From: Rhodospirillales bacterium
GTDB lineage: Bacteria > Pseudomonadota > Alphaproteobacteria > Acetobacterales > Acetobacteraceae
Direction of reading: 5' to 3'
Length of the DNA: 41,976 nt
Assembly: GCA_028869595.1 (NCBI GenBank)
Contig: JAGWRU010000034.1
Span: 1 to 41,976 of the forward strand
Made by a program: the position numbers and the translations under genes. This document shows, piece after piece, positions 1 to 9,194 of the stretch. The notes beneath the pieces are model-generated. The model was not told the DNA's origin. It searched no databases and saw nothing but the letters and a program-made list of their open reading frames with translations. The first letter of the stretch is position 1. Each line of letters starts with the position of its first letter.

Positions 1-34
1 CAATCCGGTATCCCAACCGCGCTGCCAGATTTGC

Positions 35-727
35 ATGTCACAGATGTCGTCGATCCAAGACCGCTTGCGGGCGGCCATACTGGGGCTGGAAATCAGCCCC
101 GGCGAACGCTTGAGCGAGCGCGGGCTGGAGGAGCGCTTTGCCGCCTCCCGCACCCCTGTTCGCGCGGCTTTGCTGCGGCTGGAAGCCGAATCGCTGGTCG
201 CCCGCGATGGCCGCCATTGGATCGCCGCCCCCATCGATCTCGGTGAAATCGCCGCGCTAATGGAATATCGCGAAGGGCTGGAAGGCGAAGTGGTGCGCCT
301 GGCCTGTCGGCGCGCCAGCCATCCCGACCTCGCCGCTCTGGGCAGCCTCCTCGATGAAGGCGAGCCCGGGGCACCACGCGAGGCATGGCATCGCATCGGT
401 ACGGAATTTCATGTCGCGCTCGCGCGCCTGTCGGGAAACCGATTTCTTGCCGAAGCCGTCAGCGCGGCGATGACCCGGCTCGACCGGCCGCGCTGGCTGG
501 AGGTGGCGACGCATGCGACCCGGGCCCAGGCCTGGGCGGAGCATCGGCGCATTCTGTCGCTGATCCTCGCCGGTGCCGGCGATGACGCCGCCGATGCCGC
601 GCGCCATCACGTCCGCCGCACCGCAGACGCTTTGCTGGCCGCGCTGGCCGAAGACCGTCGAGGCCTGCGAGCGCGCGGCTTCGCCGTCATCGGCGCGGCC
701 GCGCGCGGCGATGGAGCGCCGGCATGA
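35..727 (+). CDS. GntR-family transcriptional regulator (FadR/FCD-like)
   Basis: N-terminal wHTH 'IQDRLRAAILGLEISPGERLSERGLEERFAASRTPVRAALLRLEAESLV' typical of GntR; all-helical C-terminal ligand domain. Confidence 0.9.
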   Translation: MSQMSSIQDRLRAAILGLEISPGERLSERGLEERFAASRTPVRAALLRLEAESLVARDGRHWIAAPIDLGEIAALMEYREGLEGEVVRLACRRASHPDLAALGSLLDEGEPGAPREAWHRIGTEFHVALARLSGNRFLAEAVSAAMTRLDRPRWLEVATHATRAQAWAEHRRILSLILAGAGDDAADAARHHVRRTADALLAALAEDRRGLRARGFAVIGAAARGDGAPA

Positions 728-1935
728 CCGAGCCCGCGGATGCCCAGAGCGGAGAGGAATACTGGTTCCGCAACCTTCTGGTGTGTGTGTTCGGCTCCTT
801 CACGACGCTGGTCGCGATGACGCTGCTGCTGCCCTTTCTGCCGCTCTATATCGCCCAGCTCGGCGTGCGAGATCGCGCCGATGTGGTGCAATGGTCGGGC
901 ATCGTCTTCGGCGCAACCTTCTTCGCCGCCGCGCTGGTCGCCCCGCTCTGGGGAAGGCTGGCCGATCGCTATGGGCGCAAGATCATGATGATCCGTGCCA
1001 GTCTCGCCATGGCCGTGGTGATGTCGCTGATGGGCATGGCACAGAATGTCTGGCAACTTCTCGCTTTGCGGCTGCTCGCAGGATTTCTCGGCGGATACTC
1101 CTCGGGCTCCACTATTCTGGTCGCCACCCAGACGCCGAAGGCGCGCGCTGCCTGGGCGCTCGGGATACTCGCATCGGGCGTGATGGCCGGAAATCTTGCT
1201 GGGCCCCTGATCGGTGGGTTCCTGCCGCCCTTGATCGGCATTCGCGCCACGTTCCTGGCGGCCGGGGCGGCGATCTTCGTCGCCTTCCTGGCGACCGCAT
1301 TCCTGATCCGCGAGGCGCGTCGCCCGGCCATCGGCACGCGCAAGCCGAAAGCCGGCTTCGCCGCCGTGCCGGACAAGCGCGCCGCCATGGCCATGCTGGC
1401 CACCGGCATGCTGCTGATGTTCGCCAATATGTCGGTCGAACCGATCATTACGATCTATGTCGCGCAGTTCGAGCCTGCCTCGCGCGTCACCATCGTCTCG
1501 GGCTTCGCGATGTCGGCAGCAGCGCTCGGGGCAATCCTGGCCGCGCCGCGCCTGGGACGTCTGGCCGATCGGATCGGCCATTGGCGGGTGATCGGCTGCA
1601 GCCTGGCGGCCTGCGCACTCCTCCTCATCCCGCAGGCCTTTGTCACGGCCGGCTGGCAGATCGTGGCGCTGCGCTTCGTCATGGGCCTTGCGCTGGGCGG
1701 ATTGCTGCCCTGCATCGCCGCAGTGATCCGTCATAGTGTACCGGAGGATGTGGTGGGAGGAATTCTGGGTTACTCGACCTCCTCCCAATATGTCGGGCAG
1801 GTTGCCGGCCCGCTGGCTGGCGGCTTCGTCGGCGGAAATTTCGGCATGCGCAGCGTGTTTCTGGGCACCGCGGCGCTGATGGCGGCAGGTTCTGCTTTTG
1901 TCTTCACGGTCCATCGGCGCCTGCGCAAAGCCTGA
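724..1935 (+). CDS. MFS transporter (drug/proton antiporter-like)
   Basis: 12-TM-like hydrophobic protein; 'GRLADRYGRKIMM' loop 2-3 motif and its repeat 'GRLADRIGHW'; overlaps the GntR stop by 4 bp. Confidence 0.9.
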   Translation: MTEPADAQSGEEYWFRNLLVCVFGSFTTLVAMTLLLPFLPLYIAQLGVRDRADVVQWSGIVFGATFFAAALVAPLWGRLADRYGRKIMMIRASLAMAVVMSLMGMAQNVWQLLALRLLAGFLGGYSSGSTILVATQTPKARAAWALGILASGVMAGNLAGPLIGGFLPPLIGIRATFLAAGAAIFVAFLATAFLIREARRPAIGTRKPKAGFAAVPDKRAAMAMLATGMLLMFANMSVEPIITIYVAQFEPASRVTIVSGFAMSAAALGAILAAPRLGRLADRIGHWRVIGCSLAACALLLIPQAFVTAGWQIVALRFVMGLALGGLLPCIAAVIRHSVPEDVVGGILGYSTSSQYVGQVAGPLAGGFVGGNFGMRSVFLGTAALMAAGSAFVFTVHRRLRKA

Positions 1936-2011
1936 CATGCGGGCGGCCATGCCGCCATTTCGCCCCAATCATGCCGGGAGAGAGACAAAGTGCGGGCTAT
2001 AAGCAGCCGCC

Positions 2012-4714
2012 ATGGATGCACCGGCCCCACCGCTCACGAGATTCCGCCTGCTGTCGCCCTGGCGCATGGTGGCAGTGGCCGCCATCGCATTGATGAGCGG
2101 GCTGATCTGGGCCTGGGTCGCGCATGCGGTGCCGGTGCCCGCGGCACCGATGGGCGCTGGCGGGAAGCCGATCGACGGGTTTGCCTTCTCGCCGTTTCGC
2201 GCCGGCGAGTCACCGGTGCTGCAACACCTGCCCAGCATCCGCGAGATCCGCGCCGATCTGGTCCGGCTGGCGCCACTGACCGATCATATCCGCACCTACA
2301 CCGTGCAAGGCACGCTGGGCGATATTCCACGCCTTGCCGCGCCGCTGGGTTTCAAAGTGACGCTGGGCATCTGGCTTGATCGCGACAAGGCGCATAACCG
2401 CGCCGAACTCCGCCGCGCCATTGCCATCGCCCGACACAACCGCGATGTCGCGGCGGTGGTCGTCGGCAACGAGACGCTGCTACGCGGCGATCTGCGGGTT
2501 GGCCAATTGCTTCGAGGCATACAGACCGTCCGCGCGGCGGTGCATGTGCCGGTCACCACCGCCGAGCCATGGCATATCTGGCTCGCCCACCCCGAGCTGG
2601 CCGCTGCCGTCGATCAGATCACCGTGCATATCCTGCCTTATTGGGAGGGCGTGCCGGAGCACGACGCCCTGACCGAGCTGCGCAAGCGACTGGCTATGCT
2701 GCGCGCCGCCTATCCCGGCAAGCCGATCGTCATCGGCGAAACCGGCTGGCCGTCCCAAGGCGCGACGATCGGCGGGGCGATCGCCAGCCCGACACGCCAG
2801 GCCCGTTATATCCGCACCTTCCTCGCCGCCGCGCCCAGCCTGCATGCCCGCTACTTCCTCATGGAAGCCTTCGATCAGCCCTGGAAGACCGCGACCGAGG
2901 GGCGGGCTGGCGGATATTGGGGATTTTTTACACTCGGACGCGCGGTGAAATTCGGCATGGTCGGCCCGGTATCCGATCATCGCGCATGGCCGGAATGCGC
3001 GGCGGCCTCGATAGTGACGGGCAGTGTGCTGGCGTTGCTGTTCCTGTGGGCGCGCACCGATCTCTCGGCCATCGGATCGGTGGGCACGATCCTGCTATGT
3101 CAGGCTGTAGCCTCGGCTGCGGTCATCGTGCCGATGCGTATGGGCGAGCTCTATCTGCCGCCCGGCGTCGCGATCGCCTGGATCGCGCTGATTCTGGCGC
3201 AATCGATCCTGTTCCTCGTCATCCTGACCGAGGGGTTCGAAATGATGGAAGCCCTCTGCGCGCCGCGCCGGCGAACGCGGCCGACAGGCGATGTGATGAG
3301 AGGTCATGCCATGCCTGCCGCGCAGCCTTTCGTCTCGATCCACATGCCCATCTGCAACGAGCCCGCCGTGCTCGTGTGCCGCAGCCTCGATGCGCTGTCG
3401 CGTCTGGATTATGCGCATTTCGAAGTCCTGGTGATCGACAATAATTCCTCCTCGCCGGCCGTGTGGGAGCCGGTGGCTCAGCATTGCGCCCGGCTCGGCG
3501 CACGGTTCCGCTTTCTGACCCTCGGGGAATGGCCCGGTCACAAGGCCGGCGCCTTGAACGAAGCCTTGCGCCACACCGCGGCGGAAGCCGCGCTGATCGC
3601 CGTGCTGGATGCGGATTATGAGGTATCACCTCATTGGCTGCGCGAAGCCGTCCCCTGTTTCGACGATCCCGAGCTGGGGTTCTTCCAATCGCCGCAGGAT
3701 TACCGCGATCGCGAAGAAAGCCTGTTCAAAAGGCTGCTCTACTGGGAATACGCGGGCTTCTTCTCCATTGGCATGCGGGTTCGCAATGATTGCGACGCGA
3801 TTATCCAGCACGGCACGATGACCGTCATCCGCCGCACGGCATTGATCGGTGTTGGCGGCTGGGCGGAGTGGTGCCTGACCGAAGATGCCGAGCTGGGCTT
3901 GCGGCTTCTCGCGGCGGGATGGCACTCGCTTTACCATCCTGTACCTCTGGGTCACGGCGTCATGCCGGACGACCTGGGGGCGTGGCGTCGGCAGCGCGCG
4001 CGCTGGGCATTCGGCGCGATGCAGATCTGGCGCCGGCATGGCGCATCCATGCTGCTTGCCGGCAAGGACAGGCTGAGTCTTCCCCAGCGCCGGCACTTCA
4101 TTGCCGGCTGGCTGCCATGGCTCGCCGATGGCATCGGACTGGGCTTTCTGGTCGGCTCGCTGATCTTCTCCGTCATGATGATGCTGGCACCGCATCTCGT
4201 GGCAAGCCCCTCCTCTCTGTTCGTGCTGCCTGTGCTCGCCTCCTTCCTCTATCGCGTGGCACGGATGCTGGTACTCTATCGCTGCCTTGTTCCGTGCAGC
4301 CTGCGCGACCGGATCGGTGCGACCTTTGCCGGCCTCGCCCTCACCCACAGCATCGGATTTTCGGTGCTTGCCGGGCTTGCGGGACGCAAGCGGCCGTTCA
4401 ACAGGACGGCAAAATTGCAGCCCATGCCGCGCTTGATGCAGGCGCTCGGCCAGGTCCAGCTCGATATGGCGCTGCTGGCATCAGGCGCGGGTATCCTTTT
4501 CGCCCTGGCAGCTCTGCCCGTACATGACCGAGCGACGCTGCTGTGGATGGCGCTGCTCGGCGTGCAGCTGATCCCCTCCGCAGCGGCCATCCTATTGGCA
4601 GCATTGGCGACAGCCGGTCCCGGCAAGGGTAAGCGCGCCGCGCCGTGGACGGTCCAGGCTGGCCAGCGGTTGCGCCCGGTGCGCTATGCCTCGCGAATCA
4701 GATTGGGCGGCTGA
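2012..4714 (+). CDS. Fusion protein: N-terminal GH17 (beta-1,3-glucanase/transglycosylase-like) plus C-terminal GT2 processive glycosyltransferase (NdvB/NdvC-like beta-glucan synthase)
   Basis: GH17 catalytic signatures 'VVVGNE' and 'VIGETGWPSQ'; GT2 signatures 'VSIHMPICNE', 'VLDADYE', 'LTEDAELGLRLL', 'RRQRARWAFG', followed by TM helices. Confidence 0.85.
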   Translation: MDAPAPPLTRFRLLSPWRMVAVAAIALMSGLIWAWVAHAVPVPAAPMGAGGKPIDGFAFSPFRAGESPVLQHLPSIREIRADLVRLAPLTDHIRTYTVQGTLGDIPRLAAPLGFKVTLGIWLDRDKAHNRAELRRAIAIARHNRDVAAVVVGNETLLRGDLRVGQLLRGIQTVRAAVHVPVTTAEPWHIWLAHPELAAAVDQITVHILPYWEGVPEHDALTELRKRLAMLRAAYPGKPIVIGETGWPSQGATIGGAIASPTRQARYIRTFLAAAPSLHARYFLMEAFDQPWKTATEGRAGGYWGFFTLGRAVKFGMVGPVSDHRAWPECAAASIVTGSVLALLFLWARTDLSAIGSVGTILLCQAVASAAVIVPMRMGELYLPPGVAIAWIALILAQSILFLVILTEGFEMMEALCAPRRRTRPTGDVMRGHAMPAAQPFVSIHMPICNEPAVLVCRSLDALSRLDYAHFEVLVIDNNSSSPAVWEPVAQHCARLGARFRFLTLGEWPGHKAGALNEALRHTAAEAALIAVLDADYEVSPHWLREAVPCFDDPELGFFQSPQDYRDREESLFKRLLYWEYAGFFSIGMRVRNDCDAIIQHGTMTVIRRTALIGVGGWAEWCLTEDAELGLRLLAAGWHSLYHPVPLGHGVMPDDLGAWRRQRARWAFGAMQIWRRHGASMLLAGKDRLSLPQRRHFIAGWLPWLADGIGLGFLVGSLIFSVMMMLAPHLVASPSSLFVLPVLASFLYRVARMLVLYRCLVPCSLRDRIGATFAGLALTHSIGFSVLAGLAGRKRPFNRTAKLQPMPRLMQALGQVQLDMALLASGAGILFALAALPVHDRATLLWMALLGVQLIPSAAAILLAALATAGPGKGKRAAPWTVQAGQRLRPVRYASRIRLGG

Positions 4715-5652
4715 TCGCCCGCCAGAATTGCGACGATCCCGTCCAAAGCGAGATGGCCCATCGCCTCGCGGGTCTGCAGCGTCGCACTGCCGAGATGCGG
4801 CAGCAGCACGACATTCTCCAGCCGCAGATAGTCAGGGTTCAACGCAGGTTCGCCCTCGAAGACATCGAGACCGGCATAGGCGATATGGCCGCTCCGCAGG
4901 GCGGCGATCAGCGCGGCATCATCAATCAGCGTGCCGCGGGCGGCATTCACCACCCCCGCGCCCTTCGGCAATTGGGCAATCCGAGCCGCGTTCAGCCAAT
5001 GATACGTATCGCCGCCCCCCGGCGCATTGAGCGACAGCACGTCGCAGGCAGCCAGAAATCCCGCATCATCGGCGTGATAGATCGCGCCCATATCCTGCCC
5101 CGACGGCAGAGGCGCGATGTCGCGGTAATGGATTTCCATGCCGAAGCCGCGCGCCATGACCGCCAGTTCCCGCCCGATCCGGCCCATACCGAAAATGCCG
5201 AGGCGTCGGCCGGCAATACCGACCCCGAGCAATTGCGTCGGCGCCCAGCCGGTCCAACCGCCGGATCGCACCAGTCGTTCGCCCTCGCCGGCGCGGCGCG
5301 AGGCGGCCAGCATCAGCAGCATGGCGCATTCCGCAGTCGCGCGGCTCAACACACCCGGGGTGTTGCAGACGGCGATGCCACGTCGCGCTGCGGCCGCGAT
5401 ATCCACATGATCATAGCCGACCGAAAATGTCGCGATCACGCGTACCGTGTCCGGTAGGGCGGCGATCGTCGCGGCATCCAGCTTTTCCGCCGGGCAGCAT
5501 AGAATGGCGCTGGCGCCTTGGGCTGCCTGGGGCAGCGCCGACGGATCGCAGGGGCGATCATCGCGATTCAGCCGCGCATCGAATTCCCGCGCCGCCCGCG
5601 CCTCGATCGCTTCGGGCAACCGCCGCGTAACCAGCAGAACCGGCTTGGACAT
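4684..5652 (-). CDS. NAD(P)-dependent D-2-hydroxyacid dehydrogenase (glyoxylate/hydroxypyruvate reductase-like)
   Basis: 'LGIFGMGRIGRELA' Rossmann motif; catalytic 'VVNAARGTLID', 'GLDVFEGEP', 'LLPHLGSAT'; start chosen at MSKPVLL inside the longer ORF. Confidence 0.88.
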   Translation of the reverse strand: MSKPVLLVTRRLPEAIEARAAREFDARLNRDDRPCDPSALPQAAQGASAILCCPAEKLDAATIAALPDTVRVIATFSVGYDHVDIAAAARRGIAVCNTPGVLSRATAECAMLLMLAASRRAGEGERLVRSGGWTGWAPTQLLGVGIAGRRLGIFGMGRIGRELAVMARGFGMEIHYRDIAPLPSGQDMGAIYHADDAGFLAACDVLSLNAPGGGDTYHWLNAARIAQLPKGAGVVNAARGTLIDDAALIAALRSGHIAYAGLDVFEGEPALNPDYLRLENVVLLPHLGSATLQTREAMGHLALDGIVAILAGDQPPNLIREA

Positions 5653-5672
5653 TCCCTGCCTCCCTCCCAACC

Positions 5673-6641
5673 TTAGCGCCACAGCGGATCGCGCGGCGCC
5701 TGACCTGACAGTACCAGCGCTGCATTGTCCAGCGCGCGAAATCCCATCCCATCGCGGGTTTCCTGCGTGGCGCTGGCTATATGCGGTGTCAGAAACACAT
5801 TCTGCAGCTTAGCAAAACGCAGATCGAAATCCGGCTCGGCACGGAAGACATCGAGGCCGGCAGCGAATAGCCGCCCCGATTGCAGGGCATCGAACAATGC
5901 ATCCTCATCGACCAGGCCGCCACGCGAGACATTGACGAAGACCGCGCCCGGCGGCAGCAAGGCCAAGGTCCGGGCATTGACGATACGATCGGTGGCCGCC
6001 CCGGCCGGAGCGTGCAGCGTCAGAATATCGCATTCGGGCAGCATCGCCTCAAACGTCGGAACATAGCGCGCACCGGCTTCCAGCTCCGCCGGCAGGCGAT
6101 TGCGGGAGTGGTACAGCACCTCCATCCCGAACCCGCGGGCACGCGCAGCGACCGCCCGCCCGATGCGTCCCATGCCGAAAATCCCCAGGCGCTTGCCGCT
6201 GACCCGTCGCCCGAGCAATTCGCCCTGCCCGATCCGCCGACGCCATCCCTCGCGCATGATCTTCTCATATTCATAGCCGCGCCGGCACGCGGCCAGGATC
6301 ATCAGCATGGTGTGATCGGCGGTGCAATCGGTCAGCACGTCCGGCGTATTGGTGACGATCAGCCCGCGCGCCCTGGCGGCGGCAATATCGATATGGTCGT
6401 AGCCGACCGATACGGTCGCGGCGACCCGGACGCTGGCCGGCAGCGCCGCTATGGCAGCGCCGTCCAGGCGCGTGGTGGTGGTAAAGAGCAGCGCCGCGGC
6501 CTGATGGGCATTCGCCGCAGCCACGAGTTCCGTCCCGCTCATGTCATCCTTGCCATCGGCGATCACGGCATCGAATTCATCGCGCGCACGCGCGACGACG
6601 CCTTCGGTGGTCAGACAACCCAGCACAAGACGAGATTTCAT
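5673..6641 (-). CDS. NAD(P)-dependent D-2-hydroxyacid dehydrogenase, paralog of the neighbouring gene
   Basis: 'LGIFGMGRIGRAVAARARGFGMEV', 'FVNVSRGGLVDEDAL', 'GLDVFRAEP', 'LTPHIASAT'. Confidence 0.9.
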   Translation of the reverse strand: MKSRLVLGCLTTEGVVARARDEFDAVIADGKDDMSGTELVAAANAHQAAALLFTTTTRLDGAAIAALPASVRVAATVSVGYDHIDIAAARARGLIVTNTPDVLTDCTADHTMLMILAACRRGYEYEKIMREGWRRRIGQGELLGRRVSGKRLGIFGMGRIGRAVAARARGFGMEVLYHSRNRLPAELEAGARYVPTFEAMLPECDILTLHAPAGAATDRIVNARTLALLPPGAVFVNVSRGGLVDEDALFDALQSGRLFAAGLDVFRAEPDFDLRFAKLQNVFLTPHIASATQETRDGMGFRALDNAALVLSGQAPRDPLWR

Positions 6642-6712
6642 AGCTTGTTTCTCCCTGCCCCTTTATCGCCGGGACCTGGCGATTGCGGAAGGGGGCAGTG
6701 CGAGGCAAGCTA
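6641..6712. repeat. Interrupted nested inverted repeat filling the divergent intergenic region
   Basis: TAGCTTG(6641-6647)/CAAGCTA(6706-6712); CTGCCCC(6655-6661)/GGGGCAG(6692-6698); ATCGCC(6665-6670)/GGCGAT(6678-6683), read directly from sequence. Confidence 0.8.
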
Positions 6713-6717
6713 TCGGA

Positions 6718-8013
6718 ATGACGATCAATCTGACCCCCGACCTAGACTTGGCGGAACGTCTTTTCCAGATGCTGCGCGAGGCGACGGCAAGCGCCGATGG
6801 TCGCGGCGTTACCCGCGACGCCTATGGTCCGGGTGAAGCAAAGGCTTTCGCCATCGTCACGGCCGAGGCCGAACGGCTTGGACTGCACCTTCAACGCGAT
6901 GCCGCCTGCAACCTGCTGATGACCCTGCCCAGCCAGGATCGCAGCGCCAAGCGTATCGTGCTGGGAAGCCATCTGGACAGCGTCGCCAATGGCGGCAATT
7001 TCGACGGCGCGGCAGGCGTGCTGGCCGGGCTTGCGATCCTTTCGGGATGGCGCAAGGCGGGCTTCGTGCCGCAGGTCGACGTCTCCGTCCTCGCGATCCG
7101 GGCGGAAGAAGCCGGTTCCTGGTTTCCCACCTCGTTCCCCGGCAGCCGCGCCGCGCTCGGCCGCCTTCCCGCCGAGGCGCTGGACCTGCCGCGTCAGGAT
7201 AGCGGGAAGCCGCTGCGCGCCTATATCCGCGACAATGGCGGCGACCCCGAGGCAGTGGCGGCCGGGCGGGCCATGCTGGGGTCGGAGAATGTCGATAGCT
7301 ACCTGGAGTTGCATATCGAACAGGGGCCGGTTCTCGATACGGCGGGCATTCCGGTCGGCATCGTCTCCGGGATCCCAGGGGCGCGGCGGCTGCGCGCCGG
7401 GCGGGTGATCGGACAATATAATCACTCCGGCGCGACGCCGCGCCGCTATCGCGCCGATGCGGCACTCGCCCTTGCCGAGCTGGCCTATCGCCTCGACGAG
7501 GTCTGGTGCCGACTTGAAGCGCAGGGCCATGTGCTGGTGTGCACGTTCTGCGTCCTCGCGACGACGGCCGATGCCGGCTTCACAAAAATTCCGGGCGAGG
7601 CCGTGTTTCAGCTCGATATCCGCAGCGTCGACACCGCCAGTACCGCCGCCATGTACAACGCGTTTTACGAGCTCGCGGGCGAGATCGCCGCCCGCCGCGG
7701 CGTGCGCATCGAACCCGGCGAGGAGACCACCAGCCTGCCCAGCACGATGGATGGCCTCATGCAGCAGCAACTCGCACAGGCCGCGCGAGACGCCGAGGTC
7801 GGCTTCCTGTCCATGCCATCCGGTGGCGGGCATGATGCCGTCGCCTTTGCCCAAGCAGGCATTCCCTCGGCCATGCTGTTCGTGCGCAATCAGAATGGCA
7901 GCCACAACCCGGATGAAGCGATGCGGATGGAGGATTTTGCCGCCGCGCTCGATGTGATGAATCGCTTCGCGCTGGCACGCGCGCGCCACCATGATGACGG
8001 CCAAGCCGTCTGA
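6718..8013 (+). CDS. M20-family Zn-dependent hydrolase (allantoate amidohydrolase / N-carbamoyl-L-amino-acid hydrolase-like)
   Basis: 'LGSHLDSVANGGNFDGAAGVLAGL', 'EEAGSWFPTSFPGSRA', 'ELHIEQGPVLD', 'MPSGGGHDA'; start set at MTINLTPDLD. Confidence 0.88.
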   Translation: MTINLTPDLDLAERLFQMLREATASADGRGVTRDAYGPGEAKAFAIVTAEAERLGLHLQRDAACNLLMTLPSQDRSAKRIVLGSHLDSVANGGNFDGAAGVLAGLAILSGWRKAGFVPQVDVSVLAIRAEEAGSWFPTSFPGSRAALGRLPAEALDLPRQDSGKPLRAYIRDNGGDPEAVAAGRAMLGSENVDSYLELHIEQGPVLDTAGIPVGIVSGIPGARRLRAGRVIGQYNHSGATPRRYRADAALALAELAYRLDEVWCRLEAQGHVLVCTFCVLATTADAGFTKIPGEAVFQLDIRSVDTASTAAMYNAFYELAGEIAARRGVRIEPGEETTSLPSTMDGLMQQQLAQAARDAEVGFLSMPSGGGHDAVAFAQAGIPSAMLFVRNQNGSHNPDEAMRMEDFAAALDVMNRFALARARHHDDGQAV

Positions 8014-8109
8014 TCGACAGAATTCCATGCAGCCCCATCAAAGCCAGGCGACACGCCAAAGGCTAAGACTGGATTGGCGGCGCAACCGCAGGATGGCGCC
8101 TGCCACGCC

Positions 8110-9150
8110 ATGGAAAACGAAAATGCCCCAACCATGACGCTGCGCCTGTCGGTTCTCGATCAGTCGACCATCGTGGAGGGGCGCGATCCTGCCTCATCCA
8201 TCCGCGAAAGCATCGCCCTGGCACAGCATGCCGAGGCGCTGGGTTATGCGCGCTACTGGTGCGCCGAACATCACGCCTCGGCCGGCCAGGCGGGCACGGC
8301 ACCGGAAATTCTGATCGCTGCGATCGCCATGGTCACGGATCGCATCCGCGTCGGTAGCGCCGGAGTGATGCTGCCGCATTACGCCAGCCTGAAAGTGGCC
8401 GAGCAATTCCGTGTGCTGGAAGGCCTTGCTCCCGGGCGCATCGACCTCGGGCTTGGCCGCGCGCCCGGTTCGGATTACCGCACCGCCCGTGCCCTCAATC
8501 CGCTTGCCGATCAGGCCGCCGATCATTTCCCCGAGCAGGTGCGCGATCTCAGGGACTGGCTGGCCGGCACGCCCCTGATCGAGGGGCATCCGTTTCGCGA
8601 CATCGTCTGCCAGCCCTCCGGCCCCACCGTGCCGGAAATGTGGATTCTTGGCAGCTCCGATTACGGCGCCCAGGTTGCCGCCTATTTCGGACTGCCTTTC
8701 TGCTTTGCCGCCTTCATCACCGACGGGGCGGGCCTTGCACACGCTTTCGATTTGTATCGCGAAGGCTACCGGCCCAGTGCGCGTCATCCCGCCCCCTATG
8801 CGTCGGCATGCGTCTGGGCACTCGCCGCCGAGAGCGAAGCCGAGGCCGAGCGGCAGGTATCCAGTCGCGCCATACTGCGACTATGGCGCGACCAGGGGCG
8901 ATTTGCCGCTCTGCCCTCGCCGGAGGCGGCAATCGCCGCGCGCGATCAGCTGACCGCCGCCGAGCGCGCGCGCTACGAGCAGCACCGCACACGCGCCCTG
9001 CACGGTACCGGCCCGGCGGTTGCCGAGGCGCTGCGCCAACTCGCCGATGAACACCGCCTCGATGAAATCGCCGTGCTGACGACGATGCATGATGCCGAGG
9101 CTCGGCGACGTTCCTATGCCCTGCTGGCCGCTGCCGCCGGGCTTTCCTGA
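8110..9150 (+). CDS. LLM-class flavin-dependent oxidoreductase (bacterial luciferase-like)
   Basis: 'LSVLDQSTIVEG', 'ALGYARYWCAEHH', 'GSAGVMLPHYASLKVAEQFRVLEGLAPGRIDLGLGRAPGSD'. Confidence 0.9.
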   Translation: MENENAPTMTLRLSVLDQSTIVEGRDPASSIRESIALAQHAEALGYARYWCAEHHASAGQAGTAPEILIAAIAMVTDRIRVGSAGVMLPHYASLKVAEQFRVLEGLAPGRIDLGLGRAPGSDYRTARALNPLADQAADHFPEQVRDLRDWLAGTPLIEGHPFRDIVCQPSGPTVPEMWILGSSDYGAQVAAYFGLPFCFAAFITDGAGLAHAFDLYREGYRPSARHPAPYASACVWALAAESEAEAERQVSSRAILRLWRDQGRFAALPSPEAAIAARDQLTAAERARYEQHRTRALHGTGPAVAEALRQLADEHRLDEIAVLTTMHDAEARRRSYALLAAAAGLS

Positions 9151-9194
9151 CATTCCACGTCAATCGTCCAGCCGCAGCCACGGAAGCACAGCCC

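Noticed and set aside
573-1736. 387-aa plus-strand ORF overlapping GntR and MFS in another frame
   Set aside because: Arg/Ala/His-rich out-of-frame translation lacking domain motifs.
607-1968. 453-aa minus-strand ORF opposite the MFS gene
   Set aside because: Low-complexity G/R/H/Q/D-rich translation with no recognisable motifs; mirror-frame artefact of a GC-rich gene with clear protein homology on the plus strand.
6742-8028. 428-aa minus-strand ORF opposite the M20 hydrolase
   Set aside because: Antisense artefact; the plus-strand frame has well-defined M20 catalytic motifs.
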